Shown here one piece after another: positions 54,815-62,875 of a DNA stretch of 64,000 nucleotides. Both the position numbers and the translations under genes were made by a program. This DNA is from Chloroflexota bacterium (GTDB taxonomy: Bacteria; Chloroflexota; UBA11872; UBA12225): assembly GCA_030447525.1 (NCBI GenBank), contig JAUJOR010000004.1, positions 62,001 to 126,000 on the forward strand, given 5' to 3'. How positions within the stretch are numbered: the first letter of the stretch is position 1; each line of letters starts with the position of its first letter. The notes under the pieces were generated by a model that did not search any database, was not told the origin of the DNA, and worked only from the letters and a program-made list of their open reading frames with translations.

Positions 54815-57769
54815 CTAGAGCGGGCCACTATCGCCCACGAGCTGGAACGGCGCCCAGTGGTATGGGTGATGGCGACCACCCACGAGCAACGCCTGCTGCG
54901 CCTGGCGCAAGGCGGCTCCCTTTCCCAGTCCGGCCTTCAATCCACCATAGAACCCCTTCATCAGCTCCGCCGTTGAGCTATCCTCCACGCGCCACAGGCT
55001 CTGCACCAGCGTGGATGCCCCGGCGTACAGAAAGCCTCGGCTCAAGCCGATCAGCTCGTCCCCCCCGGTAACCACCGTGCGGCCCGTCTCGCAGGCGCTC
55101 AACGTCACCAAGGCCCCGTCCAGGGCAAGGTTGAACACGTCGACCGTGCTGAGCTGGCCATCGGCCAGCTTGAGGTGCGCGAATGCCGGGTTGTCCAGGC
55201 GGGCGACGCCGTGCGCCGCCAGGTGTACCACCCCGTGCGAGGGGGCCTGTTCGATCACCTGGGCCCGCGTCGCCGCCCCCTCGAGATAGCAGCTACCGGG
55301 CATCACGGCAGCGACCGCCGCCGCCTCCTGCAGCACGCTGGGGAGCCGCCCACCGTCACTGTAGGCCACCACCAGGGCCTTCCCACCGGCGGCCGGTCGG
55401 CGTCCGGCGCACAGTCGCAGCATGCCGCTCGAAGGGCAGACCGTCACCTCCAGGCGCTCCAAGAGGTACGCGCGGCCATCGTAGAGGGCGTGGAAAGGGA
55501 CGGCGTGGGCCGGCCCGTAGGGCACGACGATCAGCCGCCGGCAGCGCGCCAGGTACCCCTCCACCGGCTGCAGGAGGGCCCGGTAGAGGCTCCCCAGGAT
55601 GCCCTGGGCGTGGCGGGTGCGCCCATTCAGCGACTCACCACCTGTGAGGGCCTGTGCGCTCGATGCCAGATTGAGCTGCCATTGGTAGAGCAGGCGCTGC
55701 AACTGGGCAGCGCCAGTGGACAGGGGCACCACCTGCATCCCCTCGGAGTCGACGACGAATACCGCGCCCCCATCGCTACGGAGGTAATACTCCAGCAACA
55801 CCGTACCCTGGTCGACATCCGGTGGTGTCCGGCGCCGATCTCCCTGGTCTGGCGCCGCCCCGGCCACGGGCTCAGCGTGCTCGAGCGTCAGCCGCTCCAG
55901 CAAACGGCCGATGCGCCGTTCCCGATCACGCACCGCCGCCTGCAGCAGGCGCCCCTCGGCCGTTCCCGCGCCGCCATCTGGGTGAGCCGCCGATCCCGCG
56001 CCGTGCAGGCGGTTGTAGAACCAGTTGTGCTCCGCCCGCAAGCGGGCCAGCTCGTCCACCAGGCGTTGGTCGGCTTGATGCCCAGCCTTGAGGCGCACGT
56101 CGAGGTTGCGAGCCAGGTAATCCACTAGCGCGCGCGACTTGGCCCGCTCGAGGTAATCGAAGGCCCGGGCCCCGTCCCCGAGCTCCAGGGCCAGGTCGAT
56201 CGCTTCGTGGTACACGGCGATCTTGTCGTCCAGGAACGTGCTGCGCAGGTCTGAGGCCAGGAGACCCTGAGCCCGATCGATACTCTTGATCGCCGCCTCG
56301 TAATGGCCCAGGGCGGCGCGGCGCTCGCCCCGGACACGCGCTGCGCCGGCCAGGATGTGATGGCCCTTGTAGGCCAGCCAGCTTAGGTTGCGGTCGCGCA
56401 TCACCTCCAACGCGGACGAAGCCAGCCCCACGGCCGTGACGCCGTCGCCCAGGGCCAGGGCGGCGCGCGCGCGCACCACTTCGGCTTGCGCCTGCCACCT
56501 GAGCAAGCCCTGCTGGACAAAGATGGCACCGGCGCGCCCCGCCTGGCGCGAGGCGTTGATCCACTCCTCCCTCGCCAGCTGCAGCTGCGCCCGCTTGAGG
56601 GCGGCGAAGCCGAGGTGCGACAGCAGCGCCCGCTCTCGGAGCACCCCTTCGGCGCTGTCCAGCATAGCCAGGGCCGGCTCGGAGTCGCCCAGGCGCTCAA
56701 ACGCCACAGCACAGAGAAGGCGCGCCTTGGCGGCGTCGCCGGGCATTGCCAGGCGCTCGAAACGGGCGACGGTCTCCTGCCCCAGCTCCAGGGCCTCCTG
56801 ATTGCGGTTCAGGTGCAGGTAGCACTCCGCCATCGCTCGTGTAGACGAGGCCGCATTGGCGGCCAGTCCGGCGTCGTCGGCTGCCACCACCACCTGTCCC
56901 AGGAGGTGAATGGCCTTGGTGTAATACCCCTGATCCAGGTACACCACGGCGGTGTTGTGGTCCTGGCCCAACACTGAGAGGCCCTGGCCGTGCCGGGCAA
57001 ATACAGCGCGAGCCTGGTCAAAATCCGCCAGGGCGGTGGCAAAGTCTCCCAAGAGCAGGCGGATCGAAGCCCGGTTCGTCTTCGCCTTGGCGGCCAGGGT
57101 CTCGCCGGCGAGGCCGAGGCTGGCGTACGCCAGGTCGGCAGATCCGTAGAGCTCCAGCGCCCGTTGAAACGCCCCCAGATCCTGGCACACCACTGCCATG
57201 TGCAGGTCCATCGCGGCCCCGCGACGCACCTCGCCGGCTCGAGCCAGCACCTCCCGCGCCCGGTCGACCGCGCCCAGGGCCTCGGCAGACCGGCCCAGGC
57301 GGTGCATGGAGATGATCCAGCCGATCCGCGTCCGCGCCCAGCCCACCTCGTGCCCCTGTTCCAGAAAGGCCTGGCCGGCCGCGTCGTAACTGGCCACCGA
57401 CTCGCTGTACGCGCCCAGCACCCGCAGGGCATCAGCCTCGGCCATCACGCCCAGGGCCCGGTGGTAGGAGTTCCCCGCCAGGCCGGCGGCGAACGCCAGG
57501 TCGCGCGCCAGGACGAGGGCGGTGCGAGGGGCGATCCCCAGATGACGCTCGGACTCGTCTTTCAGCGCCACGAAGAGCTGTTCCAGGTCGGCGGCGCTCA
57601 CCTCCTGCTCCAGCAGCTGGTGGCGCTCGGACTCCTCCGTGGACGCCAGGAGCCGGACTACCACCTCACCCACGGAGAGGAAGGGACGGGCCGGCGGGCC
57701 GGCGGGTAGCTCGGTTGGCGCGGACGCCCCGGCGCCCCCGGGTACATCATGGATCGTTCTGGACGGCAC
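54815..57769 (-). CDS. TPR-CHAT protease
   Basis: 984 aa, cytosolic. Residues 60-560 are tetratricopeptide-like helical repeats (for example A-L-E-L-Y-G-S-A-D-L-A-Y, A-L-A-D-F-D-Q-A-R, A-L-G-H-Y-E-A-A-I). From about 680 to the end comes a CHAT domain, a caspase-related cysteine protease fold. The dyad is intact: His853 in V-H-L-A-A-H-G and Cys893 in L-S-A-C-E-T-G. S-L-W-R-V-E-D and H-P-Y-H-W-A-P-F-Q-L-V-G-D end the domain. GTG 57769 follows AGGAGG at 6 nt and lies 19 bp after the zinc-finger gene. By analogy with Csx29 of Craspase the TPR part would sense a signal or partner and control the protease. Confidence 0.92.
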   Translation of the reverse strand: MPSRTIHDVPGGAGASAPTELPAGPPARPFLSVGEVVVRLLASTEESERHQLLEQEVSAADLEQLFVALKDESERHLGIAPRTALVLARDLAFAAGLAGNSYHRALGVMAEADALRVLGAYSESVASYDAAGQAFLEQGHEVGWARTRIGWIISMHRLGRSAEALGAVDRAREVLARAGEVRRGAAMDLHMAVVCQDLGAFQRALELYGSADLAYASLGLAGETLAAKAKTNRASIRLLLGDFATALADFDQARAVFARHGQGLSVLGQDHNTAVVYLDQGYYTKAIHLLGQVVVAADDAGLAANAASSTRAMAECYLHLNRNQEALELGQETVARFERLAMPGDAAKARLLCAVAFERLGDSEPALAMLDSAEGVLRERALLSHLGFAALKRAQLQLAREEWINASRQAGRAGAIFVQQGLLRWQAQAEVVRARAALALGDGVTAVGLASSALEVMRDRNLSWLAYKGHHILAGAARVRGERRAALGHYEAAIKSIDRAQGLLASDLRSTFLDDKIAVYHEAIDLALELGDGARAFDYLERAKSRALVDYLARNLDVRLKAGHQADQRLVDELARLRAEHNWFYNRLHGAGSAAHPDGGAGTAEGRLLQAAVRDRERRIGRLLERLTLEHAEPVAGAAPDQGDRRRTPPDVDQGTVLLEYYLRSDGGAVFVVDSEGMQVVPLSTGAAQLQRLLYQWQLNLASSAQALTGGESLNGRTRHAQGILGSLYRALLQPVEGYLARCRRLIVVPYGPAHAVPFHALYDGRAYLLERLEVTVCPSSGMLRLCAGRRPAAGGKALVVAYSDGGRLPSVLQEAAAVAAVMPGSCYLEGAATRAQVIEQAPSHGVVHLAAHGVARLDNPAFAHLKLADGQLSTVDVFNLALDGALVTLSACETGRTVVTGGDELIGLSRGFLYAGASTLVQSLWRVEDSSTAELMKGFYGGLKAGLGKGAALRQAQQALLVGGRHHPYHWAPFQLVGDSGPL

Positions 57770-57788
57770 GCGGCCCTCCTGCGTCCGG

Positions 57789-58523
57789 CTAGCGTCCGAC
57801 GCTCACGTCCTCGACGGCCACGATCAAGCCGGGCAGATGGAGCTCCAGCCCGTAGTTCCCTGGAGCGATGTCGTCAAAAGCGAAGCTGCCCAGCTCGTCG
57901 ATGGCGGCCGTCACCGGCTCGCCGGTGGCGGAGAGGAGGTGGGCCGTGCTGCCGGCGCTGACTTCCAGGTCATGGTCTTCACGCACGATCAGGCCCATCA
58001 AGGAAGCGCGACCCCGGGGGCCCGGGGGCCCAGGGCCCAGGGTGATGGTCAGATCTTCTACGCGGTAGGTCGCTCCCTCGCCGTCCGTCCCCCCGCGCAG
58101 GGCAGCGGCCCCGGCGCCCGGCGCCGGGACGAACAGAGTGGCAACGACGCGGCGCAAGCCCTCCACGGGCCCGCCCCGGGGCGCCGGGGCGAGGGCCATA
58201 TCGTCCGCCAGAAACGTCCGCAGGCTCAGCAGCTCAGCCATGCAATGGGGGCAGTCCAGGACGTGGCGGGCGACGCCGCTGCGTCCCTCGGGAGAAGTCA
58301 GCCCCAGCTCGTACTCGCCGAGCGCCTGGGCCGGGGGACAGTCGAAGCGGTAAAGGGCGCCCCCCAGGCGTCCCTGTAGCCGGGAGTACACCTGCGCCTC
58401 AGAGGCACACGCCGGACACGTGCGGAGGTGCTGCGCCACGTCAGGGGAGGCGTCGCCGTCTACGTAGGCGAGGATCGCCTCCGGCGTGACCGCTCCGGGT
58501 CGTGTGCAACCGATGTTTGTCAC
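57789..58523 (-). CDS. Zinc-finger (zf-HC2-like) protein, putative soluble anti-sigma factor
   Basis: 244 aa. Two H-x-x-x-C-x-x-C elements, H-L-R-T-C-P-A-C near residue 40 and H-V-L-D-C-P-H-C near 95, follow helices of the kind found in zinc anti-sigma factors. There is no membrane helix. Residues 160-244 form a beta-rich domain (G-S-F-A-F-D-D-I-A-P-G-N-Y-G-L-E-L) like carboxypeptidase-regulatory folds. Start GTG 58523 has GAGAGG at 5 nt; GTG 58547 is possible. Between the sigma and CHAT genes, it is the natural partner of the sigma factor and a possible protease substrate. Confidence 0.78.
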   Translation of the reverse strand: MTNIGCTRPGAVTPEAILAYVDGDASPDVAQHLRTCPACASEAQVYSRLQGRLGGALYRFDCPPAQALGEYELGLTSPEGRSGVARHVLDCPHCMAELLSLRTFLADDMALAPAPRGGPVEGLRRVVATLFVPAPGAGAAALRGGTDGEGATYRVEDLTITLGPGPPGPRGRASLMGLIVREDHDLEVSAGSTAHLLSATGEPVTAAIDELGSFAFDDIAPGNYGLELHLPGLIVAVEDVSVGR

Positions 58524-58617
58524 GCCATCCCTCTCGCTACGTCTCACGCCTTGTACGACCGCGTGTCCGGTGAGTTCGTGCCCCCAGCTCCATGCCCCAT
58601 CACTGGACTGAACGGCG

Positions 58618-59364
58618 TCAGCCCCCTTTTTCGGGCACCACCCCTTGGCGCTCTACCCCGTCAGGCACCACCTGCGCCAAGCGGCGAATGGCCGGGCTGC
58701 GCCGCAGCCGGTCAAGGACGTTACGCTTGACCCGGTAGACGTCGGCCACGGTGGGGTAGAGATGGGGGCGGCGCTCGTGGATCTCGGCGGGCTTCATCCC
58801 CAGGGCAAAGGAGCAGTACAACACCGTTCGCTCCCCTTCCTCGGGGACTTCCCGGACGATAGCCTGCCACAGCTCGGCAACGCTGAGCCGATCAAGGGCG
58901 CCTGTCTCGACGTCACCGCCGTCGACCTCCTGGCCGCGGGCCGTCTGCGGTGCCCCGTCGGTGAGCTCGTCCAGCGACTCGTGCTGCGTGGCACGCTGGA
59001 CACGGTGCTCGTCCAGCACGGCGGTGGCGGCGCACATCTGCAGATACTTCAGCACTCGGGGTAGGCCGTCGAACATGCCGAAGCGTTCTGGGCGCACCGC
59101 CGTCCAGAAACGGTCGAAGGCGCGGTTGACCCAGTAGTCCGCGTCCGCGGCCACGGCGCCACCCTGGCGCAGTACCCAGGCCAGGACGATCCCGCGATAC
59201 TGATCAACCACCGCCTCCCAGGCAGCCTCGTCGCGGCTGTAGACGGCGCGCCGGAACAGCTCGAAGCAATACGTATCGGTAGACGGCTCACCCCGGCGGT
59301 ACTTTTCGGACTCGCGCCGGCAGGCCGCCGAGAGGTCGCCGATCGACGTGTCGCTAAGATCCAT
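58618..59364 (-). CDS. Sigma-70-like (ECF-type) RNA polymerase sigma factor
   Basis: 248 aa from ATG 59364; a longer frame adds 56 unrelated residues. Region 2 is visible as V-V-D-Q-Y-R-G-I-V-L-A-W through W-V-N-R-A-F-D-R-F-W, with a following L-K-Y-L-Q-M-C-A-A-T-A-V-L-D-E-H-R helix. An acidic linker (near 145-170) leads to region 4: R-T-V-L-Y-C-S-F-A-L-G-M-K-P-A-E-I and V-A-D-V-Y-R-V-K-R-N-V-L-D-R-L, the helix-turn-helix for the -35 element. The divergence from standard ECF factors is large. First gene of the sigma-zinc finger-CHAT-subtilase series. Confidence 0.78.
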   Translation of the reverse strand: MDLSDTSIGDLSAACRRESEKYRRGEPSTDTYCFELFRRAVYSRDEAAWEAVVDQYRGIVLAWVLRQGGAVAADADYWVNRAFDRFWTAVRPERFGMFDGLPRVLKYLQMCAATAVLDEHRVQRATQHESLDELTDGAPQTARGQEVDGGDVETGALDRLSVAELWQAIVREVPEEGERTVLYCSFALGMKPAEIHERRPHLYPTVADVYRVKRNVLDRLRRSPAIRRLAQVVPDGVERQGVVPEKGG

Positions 59365-59495
59365 CGGACTTGCTTGCCCCGCTCGCACCCCCAGCCGCGA
59401 CGCCATGTCGTGCCCTGCCCGGCAAGCCTCTGCACCCTCTCTGGAGCGGGAGCGTCTAACGCGGCGCCCGGCCCATCCCTGTACCGTGCCGCGGC

Positions 59496-59524
59496 AGCAT
59501 ACCCAATGGGGTCTTCCCGGGCAA
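59496..59524 (-). promoter_or_regulatory. Possible promoter of the sigma factor gene
   Basis: Minus strand TTGCCC (59524-59519), 17 bp, TATGCT (59501-59496): four of six matches in each box with ideal spacing. The leader to the ATG at 59364 would be about 125 nt. Confidence 0.35.
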
Positions 59525-59535
59525 CGCCTCACTGG

Positions 59536-60492
59536 CTAGAACACGCTGTGGGTACGGGGGATGGGGCGGCGCCAGGGGGTCACCAGCCGTCGGGTAAAGA
59601 CCTCGCTGCTGGCCAGGAATCCGGCGAAGATCAATACGACGCCCAGGAGCTCGGCCCAGTAGAACACGTCGGTCACGCCAAAGCGGTTGAGACTCCCCCC
59701 CAGGCTGGGGATGAACGCCCCCAGGGCCACCAGCCCGGTACTGGTCACCCGGTCTAGGCCGGCCCCCTTGCGCCAGAACTGCCATCCGCTGTAGGCGGCC
59801 CCAAAGAGGAGGGCCATCGCCCCGCCGACGTTGAACAACGGGGTCATCAAGCGCACGCTCTCCGGAAAAGCCGCGCCGTGGGGGATGCCGGTTGTGGGGT
59901 CCAGCATCTGCGCCGTGTTGATCGGAGCGCTGAGGACATGCCAGCCGGCGAAGGCCGTGCCGGCGATCACCAGGCCGGCGCAGACGTGGCCCAGCCAGGC
60001 CGGCCGCTCCCAGCAAACCAGGGCCAGCACTCCAGCGGCGGCGATCCCAGTGAGGCCGATGCCGATGGCCGCCCCCGCCAGGGCGTCCTCGTGGGCCTGC
60101 AACAGCCGTCCGCCACGGATCAGGGCCGGGACCGCCCCGGCGAAGACCCCCAGGGCCACCAGCTCCCCAAAGGCCGAGGCGCGCATCAAGTAGACCTCGC
60201 CGAGGCCCAGCCAGGCGGCGGCCGCGATCGCCCCGGACAGGTACCAGAGCCGGTAGGTGCCCTCGGTCCAGCCCAGCCACTGCCCGGCGGAATCCGCCCC
60301 GGCCGCCAGGGCGTACCACAGCATCCCACATGCCCATACCAGCTGGTAGGGCTTACGCCGGGCGCGCCATTGCAGCAGCAGCAGGCCGGCGAATCCAAAG
60401 CACAGGAACGCGGCCGCGGTGGGGAGGATGGCGTGGCTGTCGAGCGCAGGGGTCACAGAAGGCGCAGGGGTCACAGAAGGCGCAGGGGTCAT
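59536..60492 (-). CDS. Multipass membrane protein of unknown function
   Basis: 318 aa, seven to eight predicted helices (L-P-T-A-A-A-F-L-C-F-G-F-A-G-L-L-L-L first). Conserved-looking spots are R-R-K-P-Y-Q-L-V-W-A-C-G-M-L-W-Y and W-R-R-P at the end. The first 15 residues are a T-P-A-P-S-V repeat encoded by an 18-bp tandem repeat that includes the start codon, so several GTG/ATG starts in phase are possible. No family recognised; the layout resembles sensory or energy-coupling membrane domains. Divergent from the NarL-type kinase, with palindromes between them. Confidence 0.65.
   Translation of the reverse strand: MTPAPSVTPAPSVTPALDSHAILPTAAAFLCFGFAGLLLLQWRARRKPYQLVWACGMLWYALAAGADSAGQWLGWTEGTYRLWYLSGAIAAAAWLGLGEVYLMRASAFGELVALGVFAGAVPALIRGGRLLQAHEDALAGAAIGIGLTGIAAAGVLALVCWERPAWLGHVCAGLVIAGTAFAGWHVLSAPINTAQMLDPTTGIPHGAAFPESVRLMTPLFNVGGAMALLFGAAYSGWQFWRKGAGLDRVTSTGLVALGAFIPSLGGSLNRFGVTDVFYWAELLGVVLIFAGFLASSEVFTRRLVTPWRRPIPRTHSVF
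60444..60491. repeat. 18-bp tandem repeat over the start of the membrane protein gene
   Basis: GCGCAGGGGTCACAGAAG is present twice exactly (60444-60461, 60462-60479) and a third time for 12 bases (60480-60491). On the coding strand each unit reads GTG ACC CCT GCG CCT TCT, and the last partial unit has ATG in place of GTG, so the start codon belongs to the array. Confidence 0.85.
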
Positions 60493-60526
60493 AGGAACAC
60501 CATAGGCCGGGCCCGACGTCAGGGTG

Positions 60527-60562
60527 GTAGGGAACGTCCCCTACTATGTGTACCAAAGGTAC
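60527..60562. promoter_or_regulatory. Two inverted repeats between divergent genes (operator candidates)
   Basis: GTAGGG-(6 nt)-CCCTAC at 60527-60544 and GTACC-AAA-GGTAC at 60550-60562, adjacent to each other in the 98-bp gap between the membrane protein and the kinase gene. The second carries TACC words that recall sites of NarL-type regulators. They lie just upstream of the kinase start, in promoter position. Confidence 0.5.
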
Positions 60563-60578
60563 CCGTAGCGCCGGAAGA

Positions 60579-60584
60579 TAGAAT
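60579..60584 (+). promoter_or_regulatory. -10 box next to the kinase start
   Basis: TAGAAT lies 6 nt before the GTG at 60591; the transcript would be leaderless. No ribosome site precedes the GTG. Confidence 0.4.
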
Positions 60585-60590
60585 CTATCT

Positions 60591-61913
60591 GTGACAGGGA
60601 CTATTGTGGCCGTTCTGGCCGCGACTACTGTGGCCGCCGCTGCCTCCCGGCCGCGCCAGGAGATGGTGGCCAATGGGACCGGGGGCGGCCCGCCTGAGCC
60701 GGCCTATCTCGCCGGTCCTCCCCTGTTCTGGCGCCTGCTGGCCGCCAACCTGTTTGTCGTCCTGGGAGGGGCCGTGCTCGGCACCGCCTTGACCCGCCAG
60801 TTCGTCCTCAGCGGCACCTTCACCGTCCTGACCCAGGCCCTGATGGTCCTGGTGGCCATGGCCCTGAGCGCCCTCCTCACCGGGGTGATCCTGCACATCG
60901 CCTTCCGGCCCCTGCGCGGTCTCCGCCAGGCCATCGAGCAGGCCCCCGCCCCGGGACGGGCAACGCCCCTGAGTCCGCTCCGGCAAGCCTCTCTCGACCG
61001 TTACGGCGACCCGGACATACTCGCCGTGGCGCAGGCGGTGCGCCGACTGTGGGACGGGCTCGACCAGCACGTGCGCCTCCTGGAGCAGAGCAACCAGCGC
61101 CTCGAAGAGCAGCGCCGCGAGCTGGCGGAGAAGACGGTTCAGCTACAACGCCTGGCCGAGCTGGTGCTGGCGGCACAGGAAGACGAGCGCCGGCGGGTGG
61201 CTCGCGAGCTGCACGACGAGACGATGCAGTCTATGGCAGCCTTGCTCATGGGCCTGGAGCAGACTCTCCATCAACTCCCCGCAGACGGGCCCCAGCTCAA
61301 GGCGGCCCGGCAGTCCATGACCCGTCTACGGGATCTCTCGGCGCGCATGCTGGAGGAGCTGCGCCTCCTGGCGCTCGACCTGCGCCCGTCGGTGCTCGAC
61401 GACCACGGGCTGGTGGCGGCCCTGCGCTGGCTGGCGCAGCTGCACGAGGAACGTTCCGGCGGGCGCTGCCGCGTCGAGCTGGGTACCGGTTTCAGCGGCG
61501 AGGACAGTGAAGCGCCCCCGGCCTGCCGGCTGCCACCGCCGACGGAAACGGCCCTGTTCCGTATCGCCCAGGAGGCCTTGACCAACGTCGTCAAGCACGC
61601 CCAGGCATCGCAGGTGATGATCCGTCTCAGCCAGACGGCCTTCTCGGTGATGGTGGAGATTGAAGACGACGGCGTGGGTTTGCCCGAGGCGCCGGCGCGG
61701 CTCCCGGCGCCTCCGGGACACATGGGCTTGTTCAACATGATGGAGCGAGCCGCCCTGCTGGGTGGGACGTGTGTCATCCGGCGGCGCGACCCCCAGGGGG
61801 GCACGGTCGTGCACGCCGAGCTCCCTCTGGTCGCCGGCGTCCACCGCGTAGCGGAGTCCGGCACAACGGCGTCAACCGCGTTGCAGCGGATCGAGGCCCC
61901 GGCCGGTCAGTAG
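60591..61913 (+). CDS. NarL-type (HisKA_3) sensor histidine kinase
   Basis: 440 aa. Two helices at about 45-68 and 78-104 with almost nothing outside the membrane between them, so any signal is probably sensed in or at the membrane. A HAMP-like segment and a coiled coil (150-195) lead to phosphoacceptor His208 in R-E-L-H-D-E-T-M-Q-S, L-R-P-S-V-L-D-D-H-G-L, and the ATPase motifs E-A-L-T-N-V-V-K-H-A, D-D-G-V-G-L and G-H-M-G-L-F-N-M-M-E-R-A. It forms a unit with the regulator 43 bp downstream. GTG 60591 is chosen from the -10 box; an ATG 25 codons on is possible. Confidence 0.9.
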   Translation: MTGTIVAVLAATTVAAAASRPRQEMVANGTGGGPPEPAYLAGPPLFWRLLAANLFVVLGGAVLGTALTRQFVLSGTFTVLTQALMVLVAMALSALLTGVILHIAFRPLRGLRQAIEQAPAPGRATPLSPLRQASLDRYGDPDILAVAQAVRRLWDGLDQHVRLLEQSNQRLEEQRRELAEKTVQLQRLAELVLAAQEDERRRVARELHDETMQSMAALLMGLEQTLHQLPADGPQLKAARQSMTRLRDLSARMLEELRLLALDLRPSVLDDHGLVAALRWLAQLHEERSGGRCRVELGTGFSGEDSEAPPACRLPPPTETALFRIAQEALTNVVKHAQASQVMIRLSQTAFSVMVEIEDDGVGLPEAPARLPAPPGHMGLFNMMERAALLGGTCVIRRRDPQGGTVVHAELPLVAGVHRVAESGTTASTALQRIEAPAGQ

Positions 61914-61956
61914 AGGGGCTTGGCTCGCCCACACAGTCAGCCAGAAGGGAGCTGCG

Positions 61957-62640
61957 ATGATCGCCACGGCGAGCGCAAAGACGCGTATCAGGGTGCTCCT
62001 AGCCGACGACCACGCTATCGTGCGCGAGGGCGTGCGCCTGTGCCTGGAGGGCATGGGCGACATAGAAGTCGTGGGGGAGGCGGAAGATGGGCATCAGGCC
62101 GTGCGCCTGGTGGGACAGTTGACCCCGGACGTGGCCGTGGTGGACGTCACCATGCCCCGCCTGAACGGCATCGAGGCCCTGCGCCAGATCCGGCGCGACC
62201 ACCCGCGCACCCGTGTGGTGATGCTCAGCATGCACGATAACGAGGCCTACGTGACCCAGGCCCTGCAAGCCGGGGCCTCGGGGTACGTCCTCAAGCGCAC
62301 GGCGGCCACAGAGCTGGCGACGGCCATCCGCGCCGCCTGTTCCGGTGACATCTACCTGCACCCGGGCGTGGCGAAGCGGGTGGTGGCCGATTACCTACAG
62401 CGACTCGGCCCGGACGACGCCGTACCCGCCCCCCACGATCGGCTGACCCCTCGCGAGCGCGAGGTGCTGCAGCTGGCGGCCGAAGGCCTCACCACCCGGG
62501 AGATCGCCGAGCAGCTCGTCGTCTCGACCAAGACGGCTGAGCACCACCGGGCCAGCGCCATGGCCAAGCTCAACCTGCACAGCCAGACCGAGCTGGTCAA
62601 ATACGCCATCCGCAGCGGCTTGATCGAAGCCGGGGGCTAA
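61957..62640 (+). CDS. NarL/LuxR-type response regulator
   Basis: 227 aa. Receiver with L-L-A-D-D-H, Asp63 in V-A-V-V-D-V-T-M-P, M-L-S-M and V-L-K-R; LuxR helix-turn-helix from about 160 (L-T-P-R-E-R-E-V-L-Q-L-A-A-E-G-L-T-T-R-E-I-A through V-S-T-K-T-A-E-H-H). Start ATG 61957 follows AAGGGAG. The cognate kinase is directly upstream. Its last codons and stop are the first unit of a 14-bp tandem array. Confidence 0.94.
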   Translation: MIATASAKTRIRVLLADDHAIVREGVRLCLEGMGDIEVVGEAEDGHQAVRLVGQLTPDVAVVDVTMPRLNGIEALRQIRRDHPRTRVVMLSMHDNEAYVTQALQAGASGYVLKRTAATELATAIRAACSGDIYLHPGVAKRVVADYLQRLGPDDAVPAPHDRLTPREREVLQLAAEGLTTREIAEQLVVSTKTAEHHRASAMAKLNLHSQTELVKYAIRSGLIEAGG

Positions 62641-62730
62641 GAGCCGGGGGCTAAGAGCCGGGGGCTAAGAGCCGGGGGCTAAGAGCCGGGGGCTAAGAGC
62701 CGGGGGCTAAGAGCCGGGGGCTAAGAGCCG
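62629..62730 (+). repeat. 14-bp tandem array at the end of the regulator gene
   Basis: GCCGGGGGCTAAGA repeats seven times without a change (62629-62726), then degenerates. The first unit encodes the final Ala-Gly-Gly and the TAA stop. Because 14 is not a multiple of three, gain or loss of units leaves the protein unchanged. Confidence 0.95.
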
Positions 62731-62778
62731 GCGGATAGGGCGCAGCCCCCTGATTCCCAATCCCTGGCCGTTCGGCGC

Positions 62779-62784
62779 TATACT
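62779..62784 (+). promoter_or_regulatory. Possible -10 box of the cold-shock-like gene
   Basis: TATACT in the gap after the tandem array. No good -35 hexamer; predicted start near 62791. Confidence 0.35.
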
Positions 62785-62875
62785 GCGCCCGATAACGCGC
62801 GGAGCCGGCGCAGCGATGATCACTCGAGGGTCGCTGCCGGGGCGCGCATACCGGCGCAGAGGACACGCCAACGTC

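Noticed and set aside
54815..57769. CHAT protein as part of a type III-E CRISPR system
   Set aside because: No gRAMP, Cas1, Cas2 or repeat array is present in the window; only the CHAT/sigma logic is shared.
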